From assembly GCF_011008935.1 (NCBI RefSeq), contig NZ_JAAIVJ010000002.1, forward strand, positions 248,001-312,000: DNA of 64,000 nucleotides, written 5' to 3'. The number at the start of each line of letters is the position of its first letter. The stretch's first letter is position 1. The notes beneath the pieces are model-generated. The model searched no databases, had not been told where the DNA came from, and was given only the letters and a program-made list of their open reading frames with translations. Both the position numbers and the translations under genes were made by a program. Of this stretch, positions 1-9,194 are shown piece by piece. This stretch comes from Tabrizicola oligotrophica. GTDB taxonomy: Bacteria; Pseudomonadota; Alphaproteobacteria; Rhodobacterales; Rhodobacteraceae.

Positions 1-323
1 CGCAAGCGCCCACCCGTGCCCGCCGGCCCGCCCGCGCCCCGCGCGCCGCAAGCCCAGGCTTGGGCAAAGGCCGCGGCCGTCGCGGCCGGACGTGCGACCA
101 TCCAGCCAAGCGCGGTGCCGAACAACCGGACGAGACCCCGTTCCAGCACATGTTCGGTGCGCTGATCCTCGGCAATGTCGCCCGCATCGACCAGCGTCCC
201 CCGGTCGGACCGCATGGCAAAGCGATGCACCGGAAGGGCAATCCGCTCCAGCGCCTGAATCTCGCGCCGGATGAAGCTGTGTGAGGCGCGCGGATAGGTG
301 TTGACCAGATAGGCGAGTTTCAA
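1..323 (-). CDS. Glycosyltransferase, N-terminal part (runs off window)
   Basis: The N-terminal 107 codons of a minus-strand gene that continues beyond base 1. Translation from the TTG at 323 begins LKLAYLVNTYPRASHSFIRR, the usual opening of family-4 (GT-B) glycosyltransferases of exopolysaccharide loci, where the first beta strand is followed by the acceptor-side loop. A weak AGGG lies about 6 bases upstream of the TTG, and no ATG in this frame gives a better start. It is divergent from the flippase gene, separated by about 180 bases, and so sits in the same polysaccharide locus. The donor-binding C-terminal domain is outside the window, so sugar specificity cannot be judged. The TTG start is inferred from protein similarity. 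Confidence 0.75.
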   Translation of the reverse strand, partial: MKLAYLVNTYPRASHSFIRREIQALERIALPVHRFAMRSDRGTLVDAGDIAEDQRTEHVLERGLVRLFGTALGWMVARPAATAAAFAQAWACGARGAGGPAGTGGRL

Positions 324-505
324 GGGGCACCCTGTAATGACCGCGCCCGGATACGCGCGACTTGCGGCGAGACTAAGGCCGTTCGGTCGGCAAATACCCA
401 CCCGCCGGACGATCTAAGCACAAAATGCTCGGGTCGGGCAGAGGGAAAGCAAAGGTGTGTTTCCCGCTTTATTTTCCGGCGATTGGCGGGATAGGGTGCG
501 GCGAC

Positions 506-1849
506 ATGTCAAGCGCCTTTGTTCCCCCTGCCAGATCCCTGTTCCAGCGCGCCCTGACCGGCTCGGTGCTGACGGCGGGGTCTTATGCGGTCATGCAAGC
601 GCTGCGGCTGGTGTCGAACCTGATCCTGACGCGGCTCTTGTTCCCCGAAGCCTTTGGTCTGATGGCGCTGGTTTCGGTCGTTCTGGTGGGGTTGTCGATG
701 TTTTCCGACATGGGCATCGGCCCGGCGATCAGCCGTCACCCGCGCGGGGATGAGCCGGAGTTTCTCGACACCGCCTTCAGTTTCGACGTGGCGCGGGGCG
801 TGGCGCTGTGGCTGTTCACCTGCGCGCTGGCCTGGCCGATGGCGCGCTTCTACGAGGCGCCGGACCTGGCCCGGCTGTTGCCGGCGGCCGGATTGACCCT
901 GTTCATCGCCGGCTTCAACCCGACGCGGATCGACACGGCAAATCGGCACCTTCTGTTGGGGCGGGTGACGTTGCTTGACCTCTTGGCGCAGGTGACCGGC
1001 ATCGTCTCGATGATCGCGCTTGCGTTTCTGCTGCAATCGGTCTGGGCGCTGGTCATCGGCGCGATCATCGGCGCGCTGGCCAAGCTGGTTGTCATGCATC
1101 TTTGGCTGCCGGGGCGACCGAACCGCTTTCGCTGGGACCGCGAGGCCGGGCGGGACCTGATTCATTTCGGCAAATGGATCTTCCTGTCGACGGCCTGCGG
1201 CTTTCTGCTGTCGCAGGGGGACAAGGCGATTTTCGGCGCCTACTTGAGCAAGGCCGACCTTGGCATCTACAACATCGGCTGGTTCCTGGCCTCTTTCCCG
1301 GTGCTGCTGGCCGGCGCGGTGACCGGGCGCGTCCTGATACCGCTTTACCGCGAGCATCACCCGTCGGAGGGGGCGGACAATGCCCGCAGGATGCGGCGGC
1401 TGCGCTCTGCGGTCTCGGGCGGCACCTTGCTGCTGCTGGCGGTTCTGGGCGTGGTGGGCGTGCCGCTGGTCGGGCTGCTTTACGACCCGCGCTATCAGGC
1501 GGCGGGTGGGGTGGTGGTCATCATGGCCATGGTGCAGATGCCCGCCGTCATCGGCATGACCTACGACCAGTCCGCACTGGCGGCCGGGGATTCCCGCAAT
1601 TATTTCCTGCTGATGGCCGTCAGGGCGGCTGTGCAGACCGGCGCTTTCCTGATCGGGATGGAGATTGCCGGTCTTTGGGGCGCCCTTGCCGCGCAGGGTG
1701 TGGCGCTGACCGCCCTGCACCCGGCGATTGCCCGTCTGGCACACAAACACAAGGCCTGGGATCTGCGCCACGACCTGACGTTCTTCGCCCTCGCCGCGCT
1801 GCTGATCGCGCTGATCCTTTGGGTCAATCGCGCCACGGCCGGTTTCTGA
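506..1849 (+). CDS. Oligosaccharide flippase family protein (Wzx-like)
   Basis: A 447-residue, almost entirely hydrophobic protein with about 12 predicted membrane segments, of the polysaccharide-biosynthesis/oligosaccharide flippase family. Members move undecaprenyl-linked repeat units across the inner membrane. The N-terminal helix pattern with NLILTRLLFPEAFGLMAL is characteristic of the family. An upstream in-frame ATG at 425 would add 27 polar residues unlike the family start; I chose the ATG at 506, with AGGG about nine bases ahead. It is followed 90 bases later by the rml operon. Together with the initiating transferase and Wzz-like genes downstream, it suggests a Wzx/Wzy-type pathway, although no Wzy polymerase is visible in this window. 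Confidence 0.85.
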   Translation: MSSAFVPPARSLFQRALTGSVLTAGSYAVMQALRLVSNLILTRLLFPEAFGLMALVSVVLVGLSMFSDMGIGPAISRHPRGDEPEFLDTAFSFDVARGVALWLFTCALAWPMARFYEAPDLARLLPAAGLTLFIAGFNPTRIDTANRHLLLGRVTLLDLLAQVTGIVSMIALAFLLQSVWALVIGAIIGALAKLVVMHLWLPGRPNRFRWDREAGRDLIHFGKWIFLSTACGFLLSQGDKAIFGAYLSKADLGIYNIGWFLASFPVLLAGAVTGRVLIPLYREHHPSEGADNARRMRRLRSAVSGGTLLLLAVLGVVGVPLVGLLYDPRYQAAGGVVVIMAMVQMPAVIGMTYDQSALAAGDSRNYFLLMAVRAAVQTGAFLIGMEIAGLWGALAAQGVALTALHPAIARLAHKHKAWDLRHDLTFFALAALLIALILWVNRATAGF

Positions 1850-1939
1850 CACGGCAAATGTCCAATTGCGGCCTGTCTTGGGTCACAGTCTTGCGTTAAT
1901 CTCGGGCCAGCAAACCCCCGGAAAGAGGGCCATTGAGGC

Positions 1940-2506
1940 ATGAATATCGAACAAACCCCCTTGCAAGGTGTGGTCGTGCTTTCTCCGCAGCGTTTTGGCG
2001 ATGAGCGGGGGTGGTTCTGCGAAACCTGGAACGCGGCGCGGATGGCGGCGGCCGGGCTGGATCTGGCATTCGTGCAGGACAATCACTCGATGTCCGGTGC
2101 GGCCGGTACGCTGCGCGGGCTGCATTATCAACGTCCGCCGCACGCGCAGGACAAGCTGGTGCGCTGCACCCGCGGGGCGATCTTTGATGTCGCGGTCGAT
2201 ATCCGCAAGGGCAGCCCGACCTTTGGCAAATGGGTGGGCGTCGACCTGACGGCGGCCAACGGCAAGCAACTTCTGGTGCCGAAGGGCTTTCTGCACGGTT
2301 TTGTCACGCGCCTGCCCGACAGTGAAGTGCAGTACAAATGCACCGACATCTATGCCCCCGACTGCGATGGCGGCATCCGCTGGGATGATCCGACCATCGG
2401 CATCGACTGGGGGCTGAGCGGTCCGCCGATCCTGTCGGCCAAGGATCAGCTCGCGCCACGTCTCGCCGATTTCGACAGCCCGTTTGTCTGGGAGGGTACA
2501 AAGTGA
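1940..2506 (+). CDS. rfbC: dTDP-4-dehydrorhamnose 3,5-epimerase
   Basis: A 188-residue RmlC-type cupin, close to the family's usual length. It converts dTDP-4-keto-6-deoxyglucose to dTDP-4-keto-rhamnose, the second of the three enzymes acting on dTDP-glucose. Diagnostic stretches are [16 protein letters not shown] near residue 18, TLRGLHYQ with the catalytic His near residue 64, and [11 protein letters not shown] near residue 115. It is the first gene of a four-gene operon, and its stop overlaps the start of rfbB by four bases. Cytosolic. The gene order C-B-D-A is one of the common rml orders. Confidence 0.95.
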   Translation: MNIEQTPLQGVVVLSPQRFGDERGWFCETWNAARMAAAGLDLAFVQDNHSMSGAAGTLRGLHYQRPPHAQDKLVRCTRGAIFDVAVDIRKGSPTFGKWVGVDLTAANGKQLLVPKGFLHGFVTRLPDSEVQYKCTDIYAPDCDGGIRWDDPTIGIDWGLSGPPILSAKDQLAPRLADFDSPFVWEGTK

Positions 2507-3543
2507 AGCTTCTGGTGACCGGCGGGGCAGGGTTCATCGGCTCGGCGGTGGTGCGGCTGGCCGTGGCGCGCGGGCATGAGGTGGTGAACCTTGACGCGCT
2601 GACCTACGCCGCCTGTCTTGAGAATGTGGCCTCGGTTGCGTCGTCGAAGCTCTATCGCTTCGAACAGGCAGATATCCGCGACCGCGCGGCCTTGGATCGG
2701 ATATTCTTCGACCACAAGCCGGATGCGGCGATGCATCTTGCCGCCGAAAGCCATGTGGATCGCAGCATTGACGGGCCAGGGGATTTCATCCTGACCAATG
2801 TCAACGGCACCTACAACATGCTTGAAGCGGCGCGTGCCTATTGGACGGCGCAGGGGCGGCCCACGGGGTTCCGCTTCCATCACATCTCGACCGATGAGGT
2901 TTTCGGATCGCTCGGGGACACCGGCAGGTTCACCGAAGACACGCCCTATGATCCGCGCAGCCCCTATTCGGCGTCAAAGGCCGCCAGCGACCATCTGGTG
3001 CGGGCCTGGGGCGAAACCTATGGTCTGCCGGTGGTGCTGACCAACTGTTCGAACAATTACGGGCCGTTCCACTTCCCGGAAAAGCTGATCCCGGTGGTGA
3101 TCCTGAACGCGCTGCAAGGCAAGCCGATACCGGTTTATGGCGCGGGCGAGAATGTGCGCGACTGGCTTTATGTCGAAGACCACGCCGATGCGCTGTTGCT
3201 GGTCATGGAAAAGGGCCGCTTGGGGCGCAGCTACAACATCGGCGGCGAGAATGAGCGGCGCAACATCGATCTGGTGCGCACCATCTGCGCCATTCTGGAC
3301 CGCAAGCGCCCGAAGGCCGCGCCCTATGCCGACCAGATCACCTTTGTCACCGACCGGCCCGGTCACGACGCCCGCTATGCCATCGACCCGACCCGCATCC
3401 GCGAGGAACTGGGGTGGCGGCCCTCGGTGACGGTGGAGGAAGGGCTGGAACGCACGGTTCAGTGGTATCTCGACAACGAGGCGTGGTGGCGGCCCCTGCA
3501 GGCGCGCGCGGGCGTGGGTGTGCGGCTGGGGGTGACGGCATGA
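2503..3543 (+). CDS. rfbB: dTDP-glucose 4,6-dehydratase
   Basis: A 346-residue extended short-chain dehydrogenase. The NAD-binding glycine motif is [10 protein letters not shown] at residues 5-14. The catalytic Tyr-Lys pair appears as [10 protein letters not shown] near residue 155, and STDEVFG near residue 130 supplies the Asp-Glu dyad typical of RmlB rather than of other epimerases. It dehydrates dTDP-glucose to dTDP-4-keto-6-deoxyglucose. It overlaps rfbC by four bases upstream and rfbD by four bases downstream, so translation is probably coupled along the operon. Confidence 0.96.
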   Translation: MKLLVTGGAGFIGSAVVRLAVARGHEVVNLDALTYAACLENVASVASSKLYRFEQADIRDRAALDRIFFDHKPDAAMHLAAESHVDRSIDGPGDFILTNVNGTYNMLEAARAYWTAQGRPTGFRFHHISTDEVFGSLGDTGRFTEDTPYDPRSPYSASKAASDHLVRAWGETYGLPVVLTNCSNNYGPFHFPEKLIPVVILNALQGKPIPVYGAGENVRDWLYVEDHADALLLVMEKGRLGRSYNIGGENERRNIDLVRTICAILDRKRPKAAPYADQITFVTDRPGHDARYAIDPTRIREELGWRPSVTVEEGLERTVQWYLDNEAWWRPLQARAGVGVRLGVTA

Positions 3544-4394
3544 GGGTTCTGGTCTTTGGCCAAACCGGGCAAGTGGCGCGCGAGCTGGCGCGGGGGCGGC
3601 CGGAGGGCGTGACGGCCCGATTTCTTGGCCGCGATCAGGCCGATCTGAGCGACCCTGCCGCCTGTGCCGCCGCGATTGCAGACTGCGACGTGGTGATCAA
3701 CGCCGCCGCCTGGACGGCAGTTGACAGGGCCGAGACCGAGGAGGCGGCGGCGACAGTGGTGAACGGCGATGCCCCCACGGCGATGGCGCGAAGATGCGCG
3801 GCGCTGGGGCTGCCGTTCCTGCATGTCTCGACGGATTATGTCTTTGACGGGACCGGAGAAACGCCGTTCTCGCCCACGCACCCGACCGCACCCTTGGGGG
3901 CCTATGGGCGGTCAAAGCTGGCGGGTGAACGGGGGGTTCTGGCCGCGGGCGGCAAGGCGCTGATCCTGCGGACATCCTGGGTGGTTTCGGCCCATGGGGC
4001 GAATTTCGTCAAGACCATGCTGCGGCTTGGCGCCGAGCGGGAAGGCCTGAATGTGGTGGCCGACCAGATCGGCGGCCCTACCCCGGCGGCGGCGATTGCG
4101 GAGGCGCTTCATGTGGCGGCCAAGGCCATGGTGCGGGGCGCGGACGGCGGCGTGCACCACTTTGCCGGTGCGCCCGATACCTCTTGGGCGGGCTTCGCGC
4201 GCGAGATCATGGCGCGGGCGGGGCTGGCCTGCCAGATCACCGGGATTCCGTCTTCGGCCTATCCGACGCCTGCCAGACGGCCGCTGAATTCCCGGCTGGA
4301 CTGTTCGGCTTTTGAGGCCGCCTTTGGGGTGAGCCGGCCCGATTGGCGGGCAGGTCTGGATGAGATTTTGCAGGAGTTGAGCCATGCAGCGTAA
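3540..4394 (+). CDS. rfbD: dTDP-4-dehydrorhamnose reductase
   Basis: A 284-residue RmlD-type reductase completing dTDP-L-rhamnose synthesis. It has a Rossmann start [16 protein letters not shown], the [10 protein letters not shown] segment near residue 99, and the YGRSKLAGE catalytic motif near residue 122. The open frame extends 42 codons further upstream, but that extension is inside rfbB; the ATG at 3540 overlapping the rfbB stop gives the family start. It overlaps rfbA by 11 bases. Confidence 0.95.
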   Translation: MRVLVFGQTGQVARELARGRPEGVTARFLGRDQADLSDPAACAAAIADCDVVINAAAWTAVDRAETEEAAATVVNGDAPTAMARRCAALGLPFLHVSTDYVFDGTGETPFSPTHPTAPLGAYGRSKLAGERGVLAAGGKALILRTSWVVSAHGANFVKTMLRLGAEREGLNVVADQIGGPTPAAAIAEALHVAAKAMVRGADGGVHHFAGAPDTSWAGFAREIMARAGLACQITGIPSSAYPTPARRPLNSRLDCSAFEAAFGVSRPDWRAGLDEILQELSHAA

Positions 4395-5256
4395 GGGCAT
4401 CATTCTGGCGGGCGGCTCGGGCACCCGGCTTTGGCCGATCACCATGGGCGTGTCGAAACAGCTGCTGCCGATCTATGACAAACCGATGGTCTACTATCCG
4501 CTCTCGGTGCTGATGCTGGCCGGCATCCGCGAGATCGCTGTCATCACCACCCCGGAAGATCAGGCGCAATTCCAGCGGCTTCTGGGAGATGGCGGGCAAT
4601 GGGGCGTCCGCCTCATCTGGCTGGTGCAGCCCTCGCCCGACGGGTTGGCGCAGGCCTATCTTCTGGCAAAGGATTTCCTGAACGGCGCGCCTTCGGCCAT
4701 GGTGCTCGGCGACAACATCTTCTTCGGCCATGGTTTGCCGGAAATCCTTGCCAGTGCGTCGGCGCGCGAAACGGGGGGGACGGTGTTTGGTTATCGGGTG
4801 GCCGATCCCGAACGCTATGGCGTGGTGGATTTCGACCGCGACGGCACGGTGAAGGCAATCATCGAAAAGCCCGAAGTGCCGCCGTCGAATTTCGCGGTGA
4901 CCGGGCTTTACTTCCTTGATGGCCGGGCGCCCGAATTGGCCGCCCGCGTCAAACCCTCGCCGCGGGGCGAGTTGGAGATCGTCGATCTTCTGGAGTTCTA
5001 TCGGGCGGAAGGGGCCTTGCAGGTTGAAAAGATGGGCCGCGGCTTTGCCTGGCTGGATACGGGCACCCATGGCAGCCTGCTCGATGCCGGGAATTTCGTG
5101 CGCACGCTGACCGAGCGGCAGGGGCAGCAGGTGGGCTGCCCGGATGAGATCGCCTATCGGCTGGCCTGGATTTCGCGCGATGAATTGGCCGCCCGCGCCG
5201 AGATCTTCCGCAAGAACGATTACGGGCGCTATCTGGCCGCGGTTCTGGCTGAATAG
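4384..5256 (+). CDS. rfbA: Glucose-1-phosphate thymidylyltransferase
   Basis: A 290-residue nucleotidyltransferase with the RmlA signature [16 protein letters not shown] at residues 5-20, followed by [18 protein letters not shown]. It also has GDNIFFGHG near residue 110 and EKPEVPPSN near residue 161. It activates glucose-1-phosphate with dTTP, the first committed step of dTDP-rhamnose synthesis. It is the last gene of the rfbCBDA operon. The downstream 116 bases are AT-rich and carry no clear terminator. Confidence 0.95.
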   Translation: MQRKGIILAGGSGTRLWPITMGVSKQLLPIYDKPMVYYPLSVLMLAGIREIAVITTPEDQAQFQRLLGDGGQWGVRLIWLVQPSPDGLAQAYLLAKDFLNGAPSAMVLGDNIFFGHGLPEILASASARETGGTVFGYRVADPERYGVVDFDRDGTVKAIIEKPEVPPSNFAVTGLYFLDGRAPELAARVKPSPRGELEIVDLLEFYRAEGALQVEKMGRGFAWLDTGTHGSLLDAGNFVRTLTERQGQQVGCPDEIAYRLAWISRDELAARAEIFRKNDYGRYLAAVLAE

Positions 5257-5372
5257 GCGCTTTCGCACCGAACCTGTCATTGTTGCAGTTTTTGCGAATT
5301 TTTATGCAGTTTCCTCTGGCATTGTTTCCAAATCGTGCAAAGATCGACACAAACGGGCCAAGAGGGGCAGCA

Positions 5373-5546
5373 ATGCTGGCGGGGATGGTTGTGTCGGCGG
5401 TGATGGGGGGGCTTGTCGGGGTGTTCTATGCCATGGCGCAGGATCAAGGGCTGGTGCAGGCCCTGATCAGCTACCAGATCGGCGGAACAATCGCGGTTCT
5501 TTCCTATCTGGCGTCGGTTCAATCTGTCTCAGGGCGACGGGACTGA
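5373..5546 (+). CDS. Small two-helix membrane protein, unknown function
   Basis: A 57-residue frame starting MLAGMVVSAVMGGLVGVFYA, with two hydrophobic stretches (about residues 2-20 and 30-48) and a short polar tail. The ATG at 5373 is preceded by a good AGAGGGG ribosome site; a longer in-frame start at 5280 would add a basic, AT-rich leader unlike coding sequence around it. I do not recognise a family. It stands alone between rfbA and the initiating transferase gene, so a link to polysaccharide export is only positional. Confidence 0.55.
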   Translation: MLAGMVVSAVMGGLVGVFYAMAQDQGLVQALISYQIGGTIAVLSYLASVQSVSGRRD

Positions 5547-5956
5547 CCGGTTTCTTTGGGGCCGAAGATGTGAACAATTCTGACGCGGCACCGCAAGGCG
5601 GTCGCCCCGCGCGCAGGTTCTCCGATATTCGAATCATTTGGACCGGCCCTTGCGGAAAATTCATCCTGCAGTTGTGTCATTCGCAATTGTGGCAATATAA
5701 AGTCGAGTGGCCCGACAATTTTTGGGCAAATTCAAGGCAAACTCTGGCCAATTATGGCAAAAATAAGAAGTCTTTTCTCGCCAAAGGCACCCGGCTCCCT
5801 GTAAAATATGAATTGGGGGCGTTTGTGTAGTGTGCAATTTTGTGCTGCGAAATCATCATCGAAACACCCCTGAATAGGGTCAATGTGGCGTATTTTGCCG
5901 CATCGATGACGTTTTACTGCGCTTTTGCATCCCGCATAGTTGCTTGGTGATAAACA
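5547..5956 (+). promoter_or_regulatory. AT-rich upstream region of the ExoY-like gene
   Basis: About 410 bases without a convincing gene. The stretch 5680-5955 is markedly richer in A+T than its surroundings and carries runs such as CAATATAAAG, CAAAAATAAG and GTAAAATATG. It holds the phased GGCAA repeats listed separately and an inverted GTGGCG/TGCCGC pair near 5884-5901. Its length and composition suggest a heavily regulated promoter for exopolysaccharide initiation. I could not choose a single -35/-10 pair. Confidence 0.5.
5725..5761 (+). promoter_or_regulatory. Helically phased GGCAA direct repeats
   Basis: GGCAA(A) begins at 5725, 5736 and 5756, with the variant GGCCAA at 5746, giving steps of 11, 10 and 10 bases. 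A further copy, TTGTGGCAA, is at 5687-5695. One-turn spacing places all copies on the same face of the helix, as in binding arrays for OmpR-family response regulators. A similar array lies at 9197-9230 upstream of the other exopolysaccharide genes. The regulator is not identified here. Confidence 0.45.
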
Positions 5957-6652
5957 ATGACGATGACATTTCCCGAGTTCAACGCCGGCCTTGGCTTGCC
6001 CGGTGATGCCAATGTTCAGGCTGCGCTGGCCCTGCCCAGGCGCAAAGGGATGTACCGTCATTTTTTCAAGCGGGTCTTTGATGTCGCAGCCATTGTCATG
6101 GCTGCGCCAGTGGTGGTGCCGGTGGTCGCCGCCCTTGCGATTGCCGTGGCGCACGACGGGGGCAGGCCGTTCTACTCTCAGCTGCGGGTTGGCAAGGAAG
6201 GCCGGCGTTTCCGGATGTGGAAGTTGCGCAGCATGGTCAGTGACGCCGATGAGCGGATGGAAGACTATCTCGCGGCCCACCCCGAGGCCCGGCTGGAATG
6301 GGATCTGACCCAGAAGCTGAAGAACGACCCGCGGATCACGCCGATCGGCAAGGTGCTGCGCCAGACCTCGCTCGATGAGTTGCCGCAATTGTGGAACGTG
6401 CTGGTGGGCGAGATGAGCCTTGTCGGCCCGCGACCGATCATGCTGAGCCAGCAGGTGATCTATCCCGGCGTTGCCTATTATCTGCTGCGCCCCGGCTGCA
6501 CCGGCTTCTGGCAGACGGCGGGCCGCAACCGCACGACTTTCGAGGCGCGCGCGGATTACGACACGACTTATGAAGACGAGCTTTCGCTGAAAACCGATCT
6601 CAGGATCCTGTTCAACACAGTTGGCGTGATGCTCCGCGGTACCGGCTGCTGA
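5957..6652 (+). CDS. Undecaprenyl-phosphate sugar phosphotransferase (ExoY-like)
   Basis: A 231-residue bacterial sugar transferase that attaches the first sugar-1-phosphate to undecaprenyl phosphate in the inner membrane. One hydrophobic N-terminal anchor (DVAAIVMAAPVVVPVVAALA, about residues 39-58) is followed by the cytosolic catalytic domain. That domain has FRMWKLRSMV, the acidic motif TSLDELPQLWNVL, and LVGPRPIML followed by RPGCTGFWQTAGR. The length matches the short ExoY type rather than the five-helix WbaP/CpsE type. It is monocistronic, preceded by a long AT-rich control region, and convergent with the Wzz-like gene. The exact sugar donor (galactose, glucose or another) cannot be read from sequence. 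Confidence 0.92.
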   Translation: MTMTFPEFNAGLGLPGDANVQAALALPRRKGMYRHFFKRVFDVAAIVMAAPVVVPVVAALAIAVAHDGGRPFYSQLRVGKEGRRFRMWKLRSMVSDADERMEDYLAAHPEARLEWDLTQKLKNDPRITPIGKVLRQTSLDELPQLWNVLVGEMSLVGPRPIMLSQQVIYPGVAYYLLRPGCTGFWQTAGRNRTTFEARADYDTTYEDELSLKTDLRILFNTVGVMLRGTGC

Positions 6653-6677
6653 AACCCGCCGGATAGGACAGTTTGCC

Positions 6678-6718
6678 AGGCCCGCCTCTTCACGACGCGG
6701 GCCTTGTCACATGTGACA
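6678..6718. terminator. Hairpin plus palindrome between convergent genes
   Basis: AGGCCCGC (6678-6685) pairs with GCGGGCCT (6697-6704) around an 11-base loop. It is immediately followed by the perfect 14-base palindrome TGTCACATGTGACA (6705-6718). It lies in the 72 bases separating two converging genes and can act in either direction. The U-tract is poor, so an intrinsic terminator is likely but not certain. Confidence 0.5.
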
Positions 6719-6724
6719 GGGGGG

Positions 6725-8062
6725 TCAGGCCAGCGCCGCTACGGCAAGCAAGGCCAGAGTCGCCGCACCGGCAAAGACGGCATAACGTGGCAGGCCCGCA
6801 ATCGGCTTCGTCGGATCGTCAATCAGTGTCAGAAGGCCCTTGCGACCTTGCTCGGGCTTGGCCGCGGCGATCTCGGGGATCGAGACCACCGGGCGCAGGT
6901 CAAGCTGGCGCTCCATCTGCGCTGCGGTGCGGATGACGGGATGTATCAGGTCAAGCACAAAGGCAACCGCCAGACCGGCAAGCAGGCTGGCAAGGGCTCC
7001 GGCAATCGCCAGTTTCCGGTTGCCTCCGCCCATGGGGCCTTCGGGGATGATCGCGCGCTCCAACAGGCTGAACCGCTCGGCCTGTTGCGTCGCGGCCAGA
7101 CGGGCATCGGTTTCTGCTTCCACCATCCGGGTGGTTGCGGCGTCATGCTGGTCACGCAACTGTTCCAGCTGGCGCGCAAAGCCTGTCAGCACCCGCTCGA
7201 CCTCGGGCGAGGTGGAGAGTTCGGCCTTGAGGTCGGCGGACCGGGCCTCGGCGCTGGTGATCTGTGCGTCGATCACCGCGAGACCGGCGGCAATCTCGTC
7301 CAGCGACCGGCGGTCGGTTGCGCGCAACGAGCCGCGGGCATTGATCTGCGCCGCCTGGCCTTCCAGTCCGACCCGGTCCTGCCGCAGCCGCCGCAGATCG
7401 GTGTCAAGGTTGACCAGTTCGTCGCGTTTGGCATCGCGCAATTCGGGCAAGCTGCCGGCATTGGCGTTCTTGTAGGCGGCCGCTTCGGTTTCCAGCCGCG
7501 CAATTTCCAGGCCGATCCGCCCGACTTCCTGGCGGAAGAAGGCGACGTTCTGATCGGCCTTGTCGCGCTGCCCTGCTGCGGACAGGTCCAGAATGCCCTG
7601 CGCAAGGTCGTTGGCCACGCGGGCGGCAAGGTCGGCCTCGCCCATGCGGGCGAAGACCAGAATGGCCGACAGGCTTTGCGGTTCGCCGAAACTTTGGCCC
7701 GCAGCCGATTCAACGCCCTGAAAGGTGATGGAGGCGCGCAGGAGGTCGATCTTCTTGTCGAGCGACAAAGGCAGGCCCGCGTAAAGCGCGTGGCGCTCGA
7801 TCAGCGCGGTCAGGTTCTGACGCGTGGTCAGGCGCTGCTCGATCGCCTGCAGCGTCGCGGCCGCGGCGCTGGAGCGTTGGGCATCGGTGCCCTGAACCGA
7901 CGCGCTTTGTACCTGAATCACCGCGGCGGTTTCAAAGGTGTCCGGGCGCGACTTGGCGTAGACGGCAGACAGGAGCGTTCCGATCACCGCAAGCACAAGG
8001 ATGATCCAGCGGCGGCGAGACAGGAAATTCACGAACTCTTCAAAAGACTGAATCTGACCCAT
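6725..8062 (-). CDS. Polysaccharide co-polymerase, Wzz/GumC family
   Basis: A 445-residue chain-length determinant/exopolysaccharide transport protein. It has a membrane helix at about residues 15-35 (RRWIILVLAVIGTLLSA), a large periplasmic coiled-coil domain, and a second helix near 345-370. A third hydrophobic segment is at the extreme C-terminus. It lacks a fused kinase domain; the ATPase partner is the next gene upstream, ending three bases before this start. Such split PCP-2 proteins with a separate BY-kinase control chain length and export. The extra C-terminal helix is unusual for the family and may replace the kinase-contacting tail. Confidence 0.85.
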   Translation of the reverse strand: MGQIQSFEEFVNFLSRRRWIILVLAVIGTLLSAVYAKSRPDTFETAAVIQVQSASVQGTDAQRSSAAAATLQAIEQRLTTRQNLTALIERHALYAGLPLSLDKKIDLLRASITFQGVESAAGQSFGEPQSLSAILVFARMGEADLAARVANDLAQGILDLSAAGQRDKADQNVAFFRQEVGRIGLEIARLETEAAAYKNANAGSLPELRDAKRDELVNLDTDLRRLRQDRVGLEGQAAQINARGSLRATDRRSLDEIAAGLAVIDAQITSAEARSADLKAELSTSPEVERVLTGFARQLEQLRDQHDAATTRMVEAETDARLAATQQAERFSLLERAIIPEGPMGGGNRKLAIAGALASLLAGLAVAFVLDLIHPVIRTAAQMERQLDLRPVVSIPEIAAAKPEQGRKGLLTLIDDPTKPIAGLPRYAVFAGAATLALLAVAALA

Positions 8063-8065
8063 GGA

Positions 8066-9001
8066 TCACGCCTTGCCGTAGATGTGGCGTTGGGCCGCGC
8101 GGTCCTGCGTGCGGTTCAGCACCACCCCCAGAAGCGGGATGCGGCCTTCGAACAGCCGCTCGCAGGCCCGCACCTCGTCGGGAGAGGTCTTGGTGCCATC
8201 GACCACCAGCAGCACGGCATCCAGCGAAGGGGTCATTGCCAGCACGTCATCGGTGCCAAGCGCAGGCGGCATGTCATAAAGCACGACCTCGGGGTCGAGC
8301 TGTTCGACCATGGCGGCAAGGGTCTCTGCGGTGTCGGGGCTATGCAGGGTTTCGGCGGCCATGCCGACCGGCGCCCGGTTCACGCCAAGCGCGAGCGTAC
8401 GGCCAAAGCGCCGGAACACCGATTCAAGCGGCTGCGCGCCGGACAGGAAATCGCCAAGGTCATGCGCATCGGCGATCCCGAGCAGGTCTGCCAGATGCGG
8501 CTGGCGCAAGTCGAGATCGATCAGCGCCGTGCGGCTGCCGGGGCGACGGGCCAGCGACAGCGCAAGGTTGGTGGCGACAAAGCTTTTGCCGCAGCCATGG
8601 GTCGGCGAGGTGATGGCGATCCGCTTCCAGCCCCTGGCGGCCAGACCGTGCAGAAGTTTGGACCGGAGCTGGTCGATGGCAAGCGCTGCGGGCTGGTTCG
8701 ACGGCAATGGAAACAAACCGTTTCCTGCGAGTTTTTCGGCCGAAAGCTGTACCGGGGTCAGCGATTCCCAGACCTTGGCCGGGTTCAGGCGCAGGGGCGT
8801 CAGCGGGGCGGTGAAGATCTCGCGCCCCTTCACAAGATCAAGCGTCATGGGCGGATGGGCGACTGTGCGACCGGGGCGAAACAGCGAGGCGGTGGCCCCG
8901 CGTGCCATCTGCCGGCTTGCCGATTTGTCCTCGGTCATGGCCGAAAACTCCATATTTTCGCGCCAGACGGGGCGTTGGTTCAATATCTCGTGTCTGGACA
9001 T
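8066..9001 (-). CDS. CpsD/CapB-type BY-kinase-like ATPase
   Basis: A 311-residue cytosolic P-loop protein. A basic, probably disordered N-terminus precedes a Walker A at about 132-141 (SPTHGCGKS), a Walker A' segment ALIDLDLRQPHL near 160-171, and a Walker B VVLYDMPPALGTDD. This is the BY-kinase/ParA-like architecture that partners Wzz proteins. The C-terminus ends RHIYGKA with a single tyrosine, where classical BY-kinases have a tyrosine cluster, so phosphorylation-based control may be reduced. It is translated just before the Wzz-like gene (three-base gap). The first ATG is used here; internal ATGs at residues 17 and 22 are possible starts. Confidence 0.82.
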   Translation of the reverse strand: MSRHEILNQRPVWRENMEFSAMTEDKSASRQMARGATASLFRPGRTVAHPPMTLDLVKGREIFTAPLTPLRLNPAKVWESLTPVQLSAEKLAGNGLFPLPSNQPAALAIDQLRSKLLHGLAARGWKRIAITSPTHGCGKSFVATNLALSLARRPGSRTALIDLDLRQPHLADLLGIADAHDLGDFLSGAQPLESVFRRFGRTLALGVNRAPVGMAAETLHSPDTAETLAAMVEQLDPEVVLYDMPPALGTDDVLAMTPSLDAVLLVVDGTKTSPDEVRACERLFEGRIPLLGVVLNRTQDRAAQRHIYGKA

Positions 9002-9194
9002 CTAAGGCCCGGCTCAAACTCCGGCGGGGCATAAATCCCTCGCCGATCCCTTCTGGACCCGCCTTGCGGCAGGCGTGACGCCCGATTGGCTCCTCTCGCC
9101 CCGCGCCAGCTGTCGCGTCGCAGACTGAAAGGAATCGCCCGGGCCCCCGCCCAGCAAGGCCACATTTAGCAGATGCAGCCCGAAAAAGCAAAGT

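Noticed and set aside
425-505. Longer N-terminus for the flippase from the ATG at 425
   Set aside because: The 27 extra residues are polar and not family-like, and the internal ATG has a better ribosome site.
509-1852. Long minus-strand open frame opposite the flippase gene
   Set aside because: Its translation is rich in Arg, Gln and His with no hydrophobic core or motifs, as expected from the antisense of GC-rich coding DNA; the plus strand encodes a clear membrane protein.
6704-9034. 776-codon plus-strand open frame across the Wzz-like and kinase-like genes
   Set aside because: Composition is Gly/Arg/Gln-rich and motif-free, and the minus strand carries two recognisable genes with correct starts.
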